A stretch of 64,000 bases of DNA from Prosopocoilus inquinatus (GCA_036172665.1 CM069876.1:7626001-7690000); one strand, 5' to 3'; positions 10,425 through 22,905 are shown, numbered from the stretch's first letter. Notes: a model not told the origin generated them from the sequence alone. Translations and numbers: made by a program.

Positions 10425-11795
10425 TACCTAACAACAATAGAGACAATCACGTGTCATTAATTGGGATATCGGTGTCAGTTACTGGGGCAAATGATATATT
10501 TCCAAAACACGTTTCTAGAGCCCAAATAATCTACAAAAGTGCAAACTCGCCTGAATTATCACCTTAAACGCTAGCTTACATTAGTGAAGTAGCTCGGCCT
10601 AGTGAACTGAGCCAAGTGCTCGGTCCAGTACTCGACTCTCCCTTCAATATTAGGAAGATTTATGAATTTATTATATGATAGTGGTGACAATGGCAAGTCT
10701 AGTTATGAATCTAGTCACAAATAAATTGGTGGTTCGTGAAGGCGAGTAGGCTCGACCACTCGACTCGGCCAATACTACTTTTTCACACTCGTCTCTCTAC
10801 ATTACCGTTTACTTACTTACTAATCTAAACTAACCTTAAAAGCCATATGAAACGATGTTAACTTTTGTAAAAAATTTGTTACAAAGTGACAGAGACATGT
10901 CACTTATAGTGAAGGTTTATTTAACACTTCTCTGTCAGTTTTTCACAAATGTTAAACAAAAAATATCACCGTGTCTTATGGACCTTAATAATATTTGTAC
11001 AGTTATGCAATTCATTATTGATTTCCAGAAAATTTTCTTACAAAATGTGTCCATATTTTTTATAAGCGAAGTTTTAAGGAAAACCATTGTAACAAAAGTC
11101 TTTGTTGTACATGAAAAAGAATTTTTAATCATATAGATAAGATAAATGTCCCAATTAGTGACAACGTACGTTTTTTTGTATATTATACATATTTTAGAAT
11201 ATTTTATTATTAATTAGAGTGCACAAGTTTTCAGTGTATTATATTTTAAAATATTTTAATACTAATTAGTTCGACACGACTAAATATAGCACTACATAAA
11301 ATATTAATATTTCTTCTATCAAATAGTGAATTTCTTTTATTTATAATTTACATGTTTAAATAAATTACCAGATGTAATACGATGAGCAGTCCATGGTATG
11401 CCGATTATTTTTGTGGTGGTGTTAAGAACGTCAATGGCGTAGGGCAAAAGCGCTGTTGACATGAGTAACACCACCGCAAAAATGATCTGCACAACATTGA
11501 CTACGAATCGTATTCGGAGGACTATTCTTCAACCCGTTTTACGCAAATTAAATAAAGATTTTCATTTGTTTAAAATATTAACTTCCAGTACTAGTACAAT
11601 ATTCGATGTAATTTGTACGAGTATAATTACCGCTGCAATTTCTTTGTAACCATAGAAATGATTAAAATTAAGTTTTTCGTTGGTTAATCAACATGAAATG
11701 ACAGATGAATTAAATAGTCGCTTAAATTAAAGCATTTATAAATGTCCCAATACAGTACAATTGAGTACAGGGAAGTTTAAAAAAATTAATAATAA
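10425..11795. other. AT-rich DNA with two weak inverted repeats
   Basis: An imperfect hairpin lies at about 10856-10960 (gttaacttttgt against acaaatgttaa, and agtgacagaga against tctctgtcag). A second inverted repeat lies at about 11378-11512, with ttttgtggtggtgtt against aacaccaccgcaaaa at its centre. Both may be MITE remnants. The open frames on both strands at 10855-11136 follow from the first region and show no family resemblance. Confidence 0.4.
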
Positions 11796-11835
11796 AAAAT
11801 TTCTTCGTATGATGCGAACTTCTTGACGGCCACTG
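11796..11835 (+). repeat. Isolated Tc1-like terminal inverted repeat
   Basis: The stretch ending atgatgcgaacttcttgacg then gccactgta matches the right-hand end at 60294-60335. Read in reverse (tacagtggccgtcaagaagt) it has the form of Tc1-like transposon ends. No transposase is attached here, so it is a solo end or the edge of a MITE. Confidence 0.55.
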
Positions 11836-12276
11836 TATATCTTAGCAACGTGATCATAATTTTGACTACAGTTAACTCTATTTTATAATCACATGTCAAC
11901 TTTAAATATCAGTTTTTTTCCATTGTAGCTATTGTTTCTGCAGAAATAAACTGAACTTTAAGGTTAACTTGTTGATTATAAAACTGAGCTTAAGGTTGGC
12001 ATACCGTTGGGGTACAAAAATAATTCTGTTTTTTTTTTTTTAATTACAAATTCCAAAAGGGCATATTTTTACGTGTATGTGTATAAAAACAGTCTTTATT
12101 GACGAGGTTCGGCTATTCACCGCCCTTCCACCTAATCTATAGGATGTTAAAAAAAACTGTACACGTTTTGTGACAGTCGAGATCAAAACAAAAAAAAAAA
12201 TAGGTACAATAAACCTATGTCTAATACTCAATACAGGAGTCCACGTTATGTGTTACTCTTCTGGAATTTTTATTTT

Positions 12277-13605
12277 TATACAGGCTCTTCATGAGAAGCT
12301 GCTACAATAGCAAACTCTCTTATTTGTATTTTTACGAAGTAACTTAAATTAGAAAAATTTTAAGACTTCTCCTCCTCGTTTTTATGGTACTTTTGAAAAA
12401 ACAAATGACAATCAGATTTTCGAGATTTTCAATTGTTTTCAACTCTTTTAAATGGAATGTTAGGTTTTTTATCATTGTATCGCGTTCAGGATGTCAAATT
12501 AATGATATCTCTAAAATATCAGTTCCCATAGCCTACTATTTTATAAATGATTTAGTAACAAAATCTCGGTGTTCACGGGACATGGTTACAATAGCTAACT
12601 TTTTTATTGAAGTTTCACGAAGTAGCTTAAATTAGAAAAGTTTCAGGACCTTTCCTGCTTGATTTTATGGTATCTTTCCAAAAACAAATGACTATCATGT
12701 TTTTAAGATTTTCAATTGTTTTCCACTTTTTTAAATGGAACATTACGTTTTTTATCAAGAAATCGCATTCAGGATGTCAAATTAAGTATGTCTGTGAAAT
12801 AATATCTCTCAAAACAGAATATTTCATAAATAATTCAGTCTTGATATTCGCGGGAAGAAGTGTATCGTTACGATAGTCTTTTTATTCACGAATACAATAT
12901 GGTGCGCATTGAAACAAGAGAATAAAGGAAGTGTGTTCAAACTGTCAGACCTTTGTAAACTGTCATGGATCAAATTTTGTTTAACTTTAGTTCAAAAACC
13001 CTTGGGTCCAAATATTGAAAGCGCGACATGTTAAAATGTCTAATACCTTTATTTATCAAATAATTTATAAAATAACAGACTTAGGAGGGGAATATTTTAG
13101 AGAAATACTTAATTTGACAACCTGAACACGACACGCTAATAAAAAATATAATGTTCCATTTAAAAAAGTTGAAAACAACTGAAAATTTCGAAAATCTGAC
13201 AGTCCGAGGGTACCATAAAATCGAACAGGGAAGGTCCTGAAACTTTCCTGATTTAAGCTACTTCGTAAAATTTCGGATAAAAAGGTTACCTATTGAAGCC
13301 ATTTCCCGTGAACACCAAGATTTTGTTACTAAATCATTTCTAAAATTGTAGGCTTTGGGAGATGATATTTTAGAGACATAATTAATTTGACTCCTGAATG
13401 CGATGCGATGATAAAAAGCCTAACATTCCATTTAAAAAAGCTGAAAACAATTGAAAATCTCGAAAGCCTGATTGTCATTTGTTTTTTTGAAAGTACCATA
13501 AAACCGAAGAGGAAAGGTCCTAAAATTTTCCTAATTTAAGTTACTTAATAAAATACAAATAAGAAAATTAGCTATTGAAGCGGCTTCCCATGAACACACT
13601 GTATA
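12277..13605. mobile_element. 1.3-kb foldback element with duplicated arm units
   Basis: The ends tatacaggctcttcatgag and ctcatg/cccatgaacacactgtata are inverted. Each arm contains two diverged direct copies of a ~285-bp unit: left arm about 12284-12560 and 12570-12810, right arm about 13090-13330 and 13330-13600 in reverse. Shared blocks include aaatggaatgttaggttttt and acgaagtagcttaaattag. The centre, 12830-13060, is unique. There is no transposase. The open frames at 12384-12635 and 12667-12876 are parallel readings of the duplicated unit. Confidence 0.82.
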
Positions 13606-15120
13606 AAGATCGGGATTGATAAATTAAAGCAAAACTAATAAATACAACCACAAAATTAACCCTTTAGCCCCCCTTTAATTGAAGGAAGTCGGTAAAAATA
13701 AAATAAAATAAAAGTATATGAGCAGTGTAATCAATTGTCATTCTCTGCGATCAACAATTTATAATATACAAGACGCATATAAAATATTCAATACGCATTA
13801 CATAAGTACTCGAAACACCACTCTCGCTGCGACTTTTACTTGTCTTCACAAAGTAGGTTGCCGAAACGGTGAGAATATTTATTCATTTCGCTAAATTAAT
13901 AATTACGTGCGGTTATGCAGTCTAACAATGTGAAAACTTTCTTCGCAATCCTGGAAGTTAGAGCAATGAAAGTTTCAAAAGAACAATTCCTGAGATACGA
14001 GCTTTGAAATTGATACCCTTATACATGTATGTACAAGCATCAACAATGAACCATCATCGCGGTAGTATTTCATTTCCTTAAACTAATTAATTAATTAATT
14101 AAGGCACACATTGATTAAGAAGAGTTTTATTCAATAATAATGGATTTATTTATATTTCTGTGTCTATCTAAATAAATTCTTCAGCAGACACGTATGTGAA
14201 CTTTATTCATCTTAGCATGCAATCCTTGAATTTATTCAAATCAAATTTGATGACTAATCCTATCAACCTCATTAGGTATTTATTAAAACCAATACCATTA
14301 TACTATGGAACCTACAACTTGCATGAAGACCTCCGATGTGAAAGCAACGACGGAAACAAAGGTGGGGTTCGTTTACATTATCAATGCAAATAAGTCGTTT
14401 GTTTATTTAATGAAACGCACAGTTCGCGAAAACGTTAAGTTCCGGTCGCGTACACTTCTTAACAATAACCCGCATCCTGTAGATAAACGTGTTCGTTTCT
14501 AATCCCATGCGTTCAGGATTACATCACCGATGGACAAGTACCACCGAGTGATAATTCACACAAATTTTACGTGCACACTTATATCTATTATTACTTTTAA
14601 AAGCCTTGAAAGTTCAAGTGCCTGAGACACGCATGTTTGTACGTATTCAGCATTCCACGAATGAGAGGTGAACATTCTTTGAAGTTAGGGTCAAACAGGT
14701 GGAGCTGGACAATGAAGAGACAAGAAAAATTGGCCTAATTCAGGCAGGGGATATTAAATATCGAAAAATTCAATTGAAATTCATGTGCATAAATCAACGT
14801 GTGGTTTAGGTATGAAACGGCTGGACAAAATTAAGGTCATTTATTTATTGTCGCTACTTATTACATATTGACAGGTCAACGTTGATAACATGGATTTAAA
14901 ACAATGGATGGCTAACATAGGGATATGAAAGTGAAACAGGTGGCACCCGCAGTCCGCCATTTGTATTGTGGAATAGGCAATTTGTTCTCCACTTACTTAC
15001 ATGTTAAAAGTCACCCACAGAAACGGTTATTTAAGGGGGTTATCGTTTACTTGGTGTGACGTTCGGTGATTTCTGTGTTAATTTAAATATCCGTTTGCAT
15101 AAATACATCAGTTTCAAGCA
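13606..15120. other. Unassigned DNA with a TTAA microsatellite
   Basis: The stretch includes a short (TTAA)n run at 14084-14103. Overlapping 65-codon plus frames at 14196-14502 have no recognisable domain. Nothing else was found. Confidence 0.45.
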
Positions 15121-15133
15121 GTGCTTGTGGCTG

Positions 15134-15169
15134 TATAAATAGATTTAAAGCCTCGACATTTTTTTCAGT
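15134..15169 (+). promoter_or_regulatory. Candidate TATA plus initiator core promoter
   Basis: A TATA box, tataaatag, lies at 15134-15142. A TCAGT initiator, the arthropod consensus, lies at 15165-15169 with its A at 15167, 33 bases downstream and in the usual range. The next ATG, at about 15214, opens only a three-codon frame, so any transcript's coding start is elsewhere. The decayed LINE begins about 800 bp downstream and probably has no link to it. Confidence 0.4.
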
Positions 15170-15944
15170 AAGTGTTAGATTTCATTGCAGAGAGTCACTC
15201 AAAAATCATCAAAATGATAATTTAGACACCTACGTCTTTCATACACTTGTCAAGAATCAATATGTTAAAAAAGAAGTACACTTGAAGCTATAAAGCTCAG
15301 GCAAATCTAGTGATATGTATTTTTATTGTTAATATTTTATTGCTTTCATGTTATTGTAATTAATACTTATTATCATATCAAAGTAAAGAAATTCATGGAG
15401 GTATTAATTACAGGTAATGATTATATTTACGCTGCAGATTTCTATTAAGTGAAAATATTTTAAAATTGTGGTTATGTGCTCTTCGCAACTCTTTAAAAGA
15501 AGCAATTTATAACAACAGAATATTCCAACTTCACTTTAGGTTCAAAAAAAACAAATCCAAAAGAAGGGCACACAGAGCTTAAAAATTTTCTTCGGCATTG
15601 ACTTATGTTTTCTCGAAGTCCTCCTATATTACAAGTAAGGCATTATTAGACAGTCAAACCTTTTTATAACTTAAACCGAGCTGTTATGTTCTAAAAGAAG
15701 GAAGACCTCATAAACTATTTTTAATAATTATTATGATTAAAAGGTATTTGAAAGTGAGACCGTTCTTAAGAAAAATTCTTCTCTATAAACTTTGCTAATT
15801 CTATTAACAAGAAACAAGAATTGTCTGTAAGGTAAGAATTTTGTTTATTAAGTAGTAATAGTTACTTACGGAGTCATATTATTCACGGAATTAATAAAAT
15901 AAACAAAAATTAAAGAATTTAAAAGATATACATAAACCATGACC

Positions 15945-16108
15945 TAAGTAAGAAAGAAAGAGAAAAGCAAAAACTAATAAGATCCAGAGCACAAGAAGAC
16001 AGAAAAACTGGAAAAACAGTCAAGATAGGGTTCAACAAACTAACTATCGAAGGAGAAGAATGGAGCTGGGATATGAGTAATGAAAAATTAATAAAAACAA
16101 AAAACTAA
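15945..16108 (+). pseudogene. LINE ORF1-type tail fragment
   Basis: Translation from about 15945 gives a highly basic stretch with GKTVKIGFNKLTIEGEEWSW followed by a stop at 16106-16108. This short lysine-rich tail ends just upstream of the endonuclease frame. It resembles the end of a LINE first ORF, but the rest of that ORF is absent or unrecognisable. Function is inferred from position. Confidence 0.5.
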
Positions 16109-16124
16109 ACAAATACTTAAGACA

Positions 16125-17200
16125 ATGAAAATGACTGACGACTTGTCAAAGAAAAAGGAAAAAGACAATGTAAATGGAACGGAGAAACAAAATAAAATAA
16201 AAACAAGAACAAAGAAAATAACTGAGAAAGACAAAATCAAGAATAAGATAGAGAAGATTAACAGAAGAGAAAACATATTAAGATTGGGAACATGGAATGT
16301 CCAAACGACGCTGACAGCTGGTAAGATGAAAGAAATAGCAGAAGAAATGAGGAAATACGAAATAAAAATTTTAGCTCTTCAAGAAACGAGGTGGAAAACA
16401 CAAGGTAAAATTGATAAGGAAAACTTTACGTTATATTACTCGGGTGAAAACAAGCAGGGCAGAAATAGAACAGCCTTTATGATCAATAAACAAATAAGAG
16501 AAAAGGTAATTAAATTTGAAGCAATCGGTGTTCTACAAACGACTAGAAAATAAACAAGCTAATATATCTATAATAAATTGATACGCGCCTACAGAAGCCG
16601 CAGATAACAAAGAAAAGCAAGAATTCTACTAAAACCCAGAAAAGATCTGCGGTAATGTACCTAGAAATGATATACTGGTGATCCTAGGAGATTTTAATGC
16701 GAAGATTGGGAAAGAGAATTATAATACTGATGTGGCAGGCAAAGAAACTATTCACGATACAACTAATGATAATTGAATTAGGTTATGTAACTTGGCTTCA
16801 TCGACTAATACATTTATCGTCAGTACAAAATTTCGACATGAAAACAACATAAGATAACATGGATCTTACCAAGTACGGTAGACGGGAACCAGATAGACCA
16901 CATATTACTTTCAAAAAAGTGCACCAGAATAGTACGTGACACTAGATCTTACAGAGGTGCCAATGTTGATACGGACCACATATTATTAATATCAAAAATT
17001 AAAATTAAAATAATTAGAAATAAATATAATAATAAGAGAATACAATGTGATATCAAAAAACTGAAGACAGAAGAAACATAAAGAATTCTCAACAACTGTG
17101 CGGATCAAGCTAAACAAGCCTGAAGAAAAAGAGCTTGAAATTGAGTGGATGAATATAAAAGAAGCTATAATTGAAGCAGCAGAGAAAACCATAGGATGAA
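16125..17200 (+). pseudogene. LINE endonuclease domain, broken
   Basis: The frame at 16125-16553 carries RLGTWNVQT (catalytic Asn strand) and LALQETRW (catalytic Glu). After a frame break, GDFNAKIG lies near 16687 and TDHILLISK (terminal Asp-His pair) near 16970. These are the ordered motifs of the EEP endonuclease that nicks target DNA for target-primed reverse transcription. At least two stops or frameshifts separate the parts. A lysine-rich leader precedes the domain. Confidence 0.8.
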
Positions 17201-17217
17201 GAACACCAGAAAAAACA

Positions 17218-18725
17218 AAAGAATGGTTCCATGAAGAATGTCAAAATATGAGAGAAAGAAAAACACATGCAAGAAGAAAGTGGTTAGAAACAGGAAACGA
17301 GCAAGACCTAATTGAATACAGAAACAAGTTTTTTAAAAGGAAAAAACTGGATATCAGACCAAATGCAAGAACTAGAAAGAGACCACAAAGATAACAAGAA
17401 GCTATTCCAATATGTAAAGAAAAACACTGGCACTAAGAAAGCAACAGGGAAAATAAATAACAGTGACTGGGAAAGATATTTTACGAGACAGTACAACATA
17501 GTAGAAATGGAAGAAGACACAGAAGAAGAAACTGAAACAAGAACCCACGAAGAAGACGCACCTACTAATGAAGAATTTATGGAGGTGGTCAAACAACTCA
17601 AATCAAATAAAGCAGCAGGACCAAATGAAATTAATAATGAACTGATACAAAATGGAGGAGAAGGGCTACTAAAGCGAATTTATAAAGTAATTGTCAAAAT
17701 CTGGACAGAATAAAAGATGCCAACAGACTAGGAAAATGGACGAATAACACCAATTCTCAAAAAAGGAGACCCAGCGGACTGCAATAACTACAGGGCAATC
17801 GTGTTACTAAATACCACGTACAAGATATTGACTTCAATAATAAGAAACCGCCTAAGTAAGTACATTGAAGAAAAACTAGGTGAATATCAGCAAGGATTTA
17901 GAAGAGGAAGGTCTACAATTGACGCAATACATGCGTTGACACAAATTATTGAAAAAGTTACGAGCACGATACTGAGCAATATATTATTTTCATAGACTTT
18001 AAACAAGCCTTTGACAGTGTTTACAGACGCCAACTTGTAAAACATATGGAAAATATGAAAATACCAAAAAAACTTATCAGCTTAACGAAGATGACGATGA
18101 AAAATTCCAGAGCGAAAGTTAGTACAACTCGTGGAGAAACAGGACACATCGATATAAAGGTAGGCGTGAGATAAGGGGATAGTTTGTCGACGGTGCTGTT
18201 CAATATTGCGCTAGAAGGAGTCATTAAAAGTTCAGGGCTGAATAGGACGATCACGCAAAGCTCCACACAGATTATAGGACATGCAGACGACTTAGCACTT
18301 ACAGCAAGAGATAAACAAAACCTGAAAGAAGCAATAGAGTGTTTAGCAAGAGAACCAGAGATCAGAGGTCTAAAAATCAACCAAGATAAAACAAAATATA
18401 TGATAAGCTCTAGAAAGCAAAATAGTAAGGAAGATCTGAAAACAAGGACATATCATTTGCAAAAAGTTGAATACTTTAAATACTTAGGTGTGACTGTAAA
18501 CGGAAGAAACAATAGAAGTATAGAAATAAATGAAAGAATTAAAGCCGGAAATAAAGTATACTGGAAATATCACATACTGTTGAAAGACAGTAACCTTACT
18601 AAAGGAACAAAAATGAAAATATATAGAGGAGTAATTAGACCAGTAATAACATATGCAGCTGAAACAACGAGTCTGACAAACAATGACGAAGAAAAACTGA
18701 GAATTATAGAGATGAGAATTTAAGA
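17218..18725 (+). pseudogene. LINE reverse transcriptase domain, broken
   Basis: Fragments run in order: 17312-17713 with SNKAAGPNEINNELIQNGGE (RT motif 1 region); 17801-17995 with LNTTYKIL and GEYQQGFRRGRST; a frame-broken FKQAFDSVYRR near 18000; and 18184-18723 with IGHADDLALTA. The catalytic box reads HADD where YADD is usual; both aspartates are kept. Further on, KTKYM and YFKYLGVTVN mark the thumb boundary. Frameshifts near 17330, 17715 and 17985 and an in-frame stop near 18175 show it is inactive. Confidence 0.85.
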
Positions 18726-19060
18726 AGGATCTTGGGACCGAAGAAAACACAAGGAGAACTCTCATACACAATGAGATAAATAAGTTAATGGACGGAGAAG
18801 ACATCGTAAGGTACATTAAAGCACAGAGGCTAAGGTGGTTTGGATATATACAACGGAAGGAACAAGATAAGATATTACGGAAGATAACGGACTGGAAACC
18901 AATGGAAGGTAGACCAAGAGGAAGGCCCAAAATCAGATGGCAAGACCAGGTAATGGAAGACATACGAAAGATGGGAATTATGAACTGGAGGACGAGAGTC
19001 AAGGACAGACAAGAATGGAGGAAACTAATAGAAAACGTGAAAACACACCAGAAGTTGTAG
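18726..19060 (+). pseudogene. LINE C-terminal region
   Basis: After a break at about 18721-18787, the frame at 18788-19060 reads IVRYIKAQRLRWFGYIQRK, GRPRGRPKIRW and DRQEWRKLIE. This is the conserved tail of RTE-like polyproteins, ending with an ochre/amber-type stop at 19058-19060. Residues 19061-19145 are probably the short 3' untranslated part. Confidence 0.8.
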
Positions 19061-19150
19061 AAACTATAGGAAGAAGAAATACGCGAACCAATCTCCCGCG
19101 AAAACCAGATCTAAAGAGCTCAATCAGTGAGCGGTCCAATATTTAGGTTC

Positions 19151-19993
19151 AAAACGAAATTTGATTATTGCAAAATAATGTGTACGTATTGTAGACATTT
19201 GTATAATAAAACGTTTATGAAAAAAAATTATAAAAAGATATTTGTATTTTCAGTAAAAAGAAATAAAAATTTCGTCTTTCTCTGAAGTAAGTAAATGCGT
19301 TCCCGCAGTTTTTTTGCCACAATACAAATGGCGGCCGATTGTCAGCGCTTGCTTCTTCACTTGTGTATATGGCTAATGTATTGCAGTTGTCAGTCCATAG
19401 TAAACGTCCTTGGTTGATAACGTTTTACAGATGTAACAATATAATACACAGCTACACTCAAATAAAAAAGATTGCCTGTGCCAAAACACTTCTCTTAGAC
19501 TGATATTATATATTTTAAAACATCTCTGGCAAAGATCAAGGTCTTTAATAGAGACTGTTTTAAAAAGGCGTTTTATAACAATAGTGAAACTTTCTGTAGA
19601 GACCTTCCCCACGCTAATAGTATTCACTAAACATCAATACACTATCTGCAACAAACGGTGATATTTTCGAAGTCACAAACTTGGACGTATCTTCTTTCAT
19701 TCTAAAATAGTTTTCCTGACGTCTAACAGATGTTCTTAAACTAAGTTTTAATTGGCTCAGCTACGATCATGTTTTGCAAACAAGGCCCGTTGGCTTTACA
19801 AAACACCTTAATTTTACAATTTAAAATTCATAAAAAAAGTTAAATACTTATCAAATTATTATTATTATGAAGAAATAAATAAGAGTTCTTCAAAGTACCC
19901 TAAGATAAACTCCGGATATATTTTAAGGCAGCTTTAAACGAGGTGAATTAACTGTGCTAACTGTAAGATCCACGATTGGATTTTAGTACTGAG
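19151..19993. other. Unassigned AT-rich DNA
   Basis: No gene or repeat was recognised. The 84-codon minus frame at 19373-19627 has no family resemblance. Confidence 0.45.
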
Positions 19994-20170
19994 ATATCAA
20001 AAATTATTTTGGTCAAGAGCGGTCATGAAAAGGAACTATTAACAGCAAATAAAACCAAGAAACTAAAGAAATAAAAGGAAGTAAACTTTTTTCAGAACTA
20101 CTTGACAAATTTTGACAATCAAAATATGATTAATACGATGCCCGAACCTAATTTCGACAATAATTTTAAA
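19994..20170. repeat. MITE fragment, tatcaaaaattattttggtcaag family, copy 1
   Basis: The left terminal block atatcaaaaattattttggt and the internal block tttgacaatcaaaatatgat are shared with copies at 35523-35759 and 38467-38680. The right terminal repeat is missing, so this copy is truncated. Confidence 0.65.
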
Positions 20171-21232
20171 AGTAAAAAAGGAAGTTATCGGAATAACTGG
20201 CGAGGAAAAGTAACTGTCGACAGACGTTTCATAACGTATAACGTATGACCAAGGTGTAAGGTGTTAACAACTTGGAGATAAACATAACAAATGAAGCACA
20301 AACTAGAAGACCAGGAGAATGCACATTTGTCACGACCACCAGAAGACCCTAATTTCGATGGGCTTACATCTAGCAGTAAGCAATGGACGCAGAAAAGGTC
20401 ATCCTGCGTCACTCGTAAAGGCCAAAGCGAATAGTTTAATAAAATCCATGAGTACCATTTGTTGCAAGTCGAATATTTTCAGGAATTAAGTGAAACTAAA
20501 TTTGGAATATTTCATTGCAGATTTTCTGGAAATTAAAAATCAATAGTGTTACAGAAACAATTGCAAAATGAAACTGTCATTGTTTCCTTGTTGTAACAAA
20601 ACAAACAATAATTGTTCCTAATTGAAATAAGTCATTTTGCAAACGGATAACTGTAACATATTAAAAAGTTGTTTATTTGACTTGCAATAATGAAGTCAAG
20701 AGAAGTAGGGAGCTAGGTTTTTAAAAAAGCGGAATAAGACAGTTAGATAGGAAGTTTTTAAAAAGTTCTTAGAGATTTCTACTGATGTTCTTTTAGTTTA
20801 GTTTTGGAGTTTCTTTTTAGTGCTTGGTTTTGAGAAGCAAGTAGTTTGCAGTTCTTTTAAAATATATTTAGTTTTAAATAATAACACGGTTTCCTGTTCT
20901 CGCCCCCTGTGCTCAAGAACCTGCGGTTTATTTAATAATTTCGTTTTTGCTCGGTTCGCTCGGCGAACAGGTCCACTCTCTTAATAAAGAAACTTGTATA
21001 CGCTAAATTTGGAAAAGTTGCTAAATTTGATGAACAAATTGATATCATCATCAAATTCATTTTTTCCTTGTGGCGCCTTTGTTGAAATTTAGTCGTTATA
21101 GAATCTACTCATTACGACGCCGATTACGGAATCATAGCACTTGTTATAAAAATTCTTTAAAACAGGTTGTGTAGATAATTAAAAATTGTCGTAAAGAAGT
21201 GTTTTAATTTTAGTTTTTTTTTTATTATTGTA
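20171..21232. other. Unassigned DNA
   Basis: No recognised gene. The 75-codon minus frame at 20185-20412 and neighbouring sequence match nothing I know. Confidence 0.4.
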
Positions 21233-21376
21233 GGCCCGATTTCATAATCGATCTAAGAGACTTTAAAATAAACGTCACATTCTAATGTATAAATAATTAC
21301 GTTTTCGTATCTTTTTGGACATGTGAATGTGACTTTTATTTTAAAGTCTCCTTTAGTTCGATTATGAAATCGGGCC
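21233..21376. mobile_element. Palindromic MITE, GGCCCGATTTCATAATCGA termini
   Basis: The 144-bp element runs from ggcccgatttcataatcgat to tcgattatgaaatcgggcc, with gactttaaaataa against ttattttaaagtc inside. It is bounded by TA on the left and TTA on the right. It belongs to the same general GGCCC-ended class as the elements at 29848, 42666, 42945 and 48366. Confidence 0.82.
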
Positions 21377-22499
21377 TTAGTGGTACATTATGGAAGTCGA
21401 ATTATTTGGTAGCCTGCTAAAGCACGCGAAATTTTGTTTTGTCAGATTGGTGGCAACATACGCCGATACATTTGTTTAAATATCAAATTGCAAATAATAA
21501 AAAAAAATTGAAATTGAATTGAAATTAATTTCATTATTAATATTATTAAAAAATAAATTATTTATTATGTTTCTTTGTGATATGTAATCCAATCGAACCT
21601 TCATATCATTAATTGAGAGATAAGATGAGATGAACTGTCTCACTTGTTATGCTTATCGATTGAATGTAAATGTAAAAAAGATTACTCTGTGTGATATTAA
21701 ACAACAGATATTGTTGCAGGCGTGATGCCAATAAATCTGTCCTGACAAGTCTACGACTTAGGACCCCGTTGAGCAAATACTACAGATAAAAAAAAATACT
21801 AATTATTGTAAGTTACCTAGATTTATATCAAAACCACACGTATGCACAACGGTGTCAGCTTTGTGACAACAAGGATCTTTGCATTGCAAGGAGCACTTTC
21901 AAATGGGAGTTGTTATAGAAAGAAAGAAAAAGAAAATGTAATTGTTAAGTTTATTCCACGTTTTCTCACTTGTTACGGTTTGGAAAATTGTTTTTCAGAA
22001 AACATCCTGCGTATCGAGTTTTAAATCGCACATATTCTTGATTTCACATATTAAGAAATTGTATGTGGGAAAGCGCCTCATGCCGTGCCTGTCGCGTATG
22101 TTTTTATTGCGTTAAAAATAGTTTTCTTTTTCTACCATCGCCTCCTTCGCAAGATTTAATTGAATTCTTATGGCACAAATGGCCTCATCCTTTGCTCATT
22201 ATCGTAATGCAAATTCAGACACTTTTTGCATTCGTTTTAAAATATATTCTTAAATCCTAGATGTGTCGGCATTTCTGTATTGCCTTAAATAAATAATAAC
22301 GTCTTGAGTTTCCATTTTTCGATACAATTGCCTCATCTTTTGCAATCGTCTGTAGATGCAGCTATTATTTTCTGTGGGTATGACCAAATTATTTAGTCTA
22401 CGCGGCCAGAATGCCATAAAACGCAGCCGACGTCTTATTTTTTTGCGTGATTAGATCATGAAAATTACAATTTTTATTTCGACGGAGATATTAAATTGT
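21377..22499. other. Unassigned AT-rich DNA
   Basis: No gene or element recognised. Two short plus frames (21842-22024 and 22063-22260) lack any family resemblance. Confidence 0.4.
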
Positions 22500-22905
22500 G
22501 TTCTCACTCGATCTTTAACGTTATTGAGGCTTCTTTATATCGTTTTATACTTGGTTGATTCTTGCTAATGTCACGATTTTCTCGATTCGTGCAAGTCCTC
22601 CGAGTCACTTCGAAATAGAATACGATCAGTTTTGGCTTTGTTAATAGCCAACGTGCTTGGAGTCGACAGAGTGCGATGTCCCCAGTGCACATTGGTGTAT
22701 TTTTCGGGTGGAAGCAGCGGCTCCACGGCTGCCAATATTCCATGGCGAACCAGGTATGTGATTTCGGTTCCGGCAGAACCTCGCAACCTGCAATTATACG
22801 ACTACGGCAGGAGATAGCCGCCATTTGTATCGTGTCTTACGGTGGTGCCCGATGGACTGAAACTCTTCGGAGTTGTCTCATCCTTGACGTTCCCGACAGG
22901 TATGT
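22500..22905 (+). other. GC-richer block with two strong splice donors: possible non-coding first exon
   Basis: This stretch is less AT-rich than its flanks. It has two near-consensus donors, aaccag|gtatgtg (about 22751) and cgacag|gtatgttt (about 22900), on the plus strand. Open frames occur on both strands (minus 22504-22824, plus 22632-22817 and 22676-22930) but none resembles a known protein. A 5' untranslated exon with alternative donors is the simplest reading. There is no TATA box. This is the best candidate for host gene sequence in the window, but it is weak. Confidence 0.25.

Larger units (their letters stand above)
15945..19150 (+). mobile_element. Decayed RTE-like non-LTR retrotransposon (LINE)
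   Basis: The order on the plus strand is an ORF1-type tail fragment, an apurinic-type endonuclease (EEP fold), a reverse transcriptase, then a C-terminal RLRWFGYI...GRPRGRPKIRW region. This matches the single-polyprotein layout of RTE-like LINEs found in insects. Several frameshifts and stops break the reading frame, so the copy is dead. The sense strand is strikingly A-rich compared with the flanks. No clear poly-A tail or target duplication was found near 19150; the 3' end is placed only approximately. Confidence 0.85.

Noticed and set aside
10855..11136. Overlapping open frames on both strands
   Set aside because: They mirror each other across an AT-rich inverted region and have no family resemblance.
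14084..14103. piggyBac target cluster at the TTAA run
   Set aside because: A simple microsatellite with no terminal repeats next to it.
16088..16276. Hydrophobic minus frame, and similar minus frames at 16992-17192, 17308-17601, 18021-18380 and 18484-19002
   Set aside because: They are antisense shadows of the A-rich LINE coding strand.
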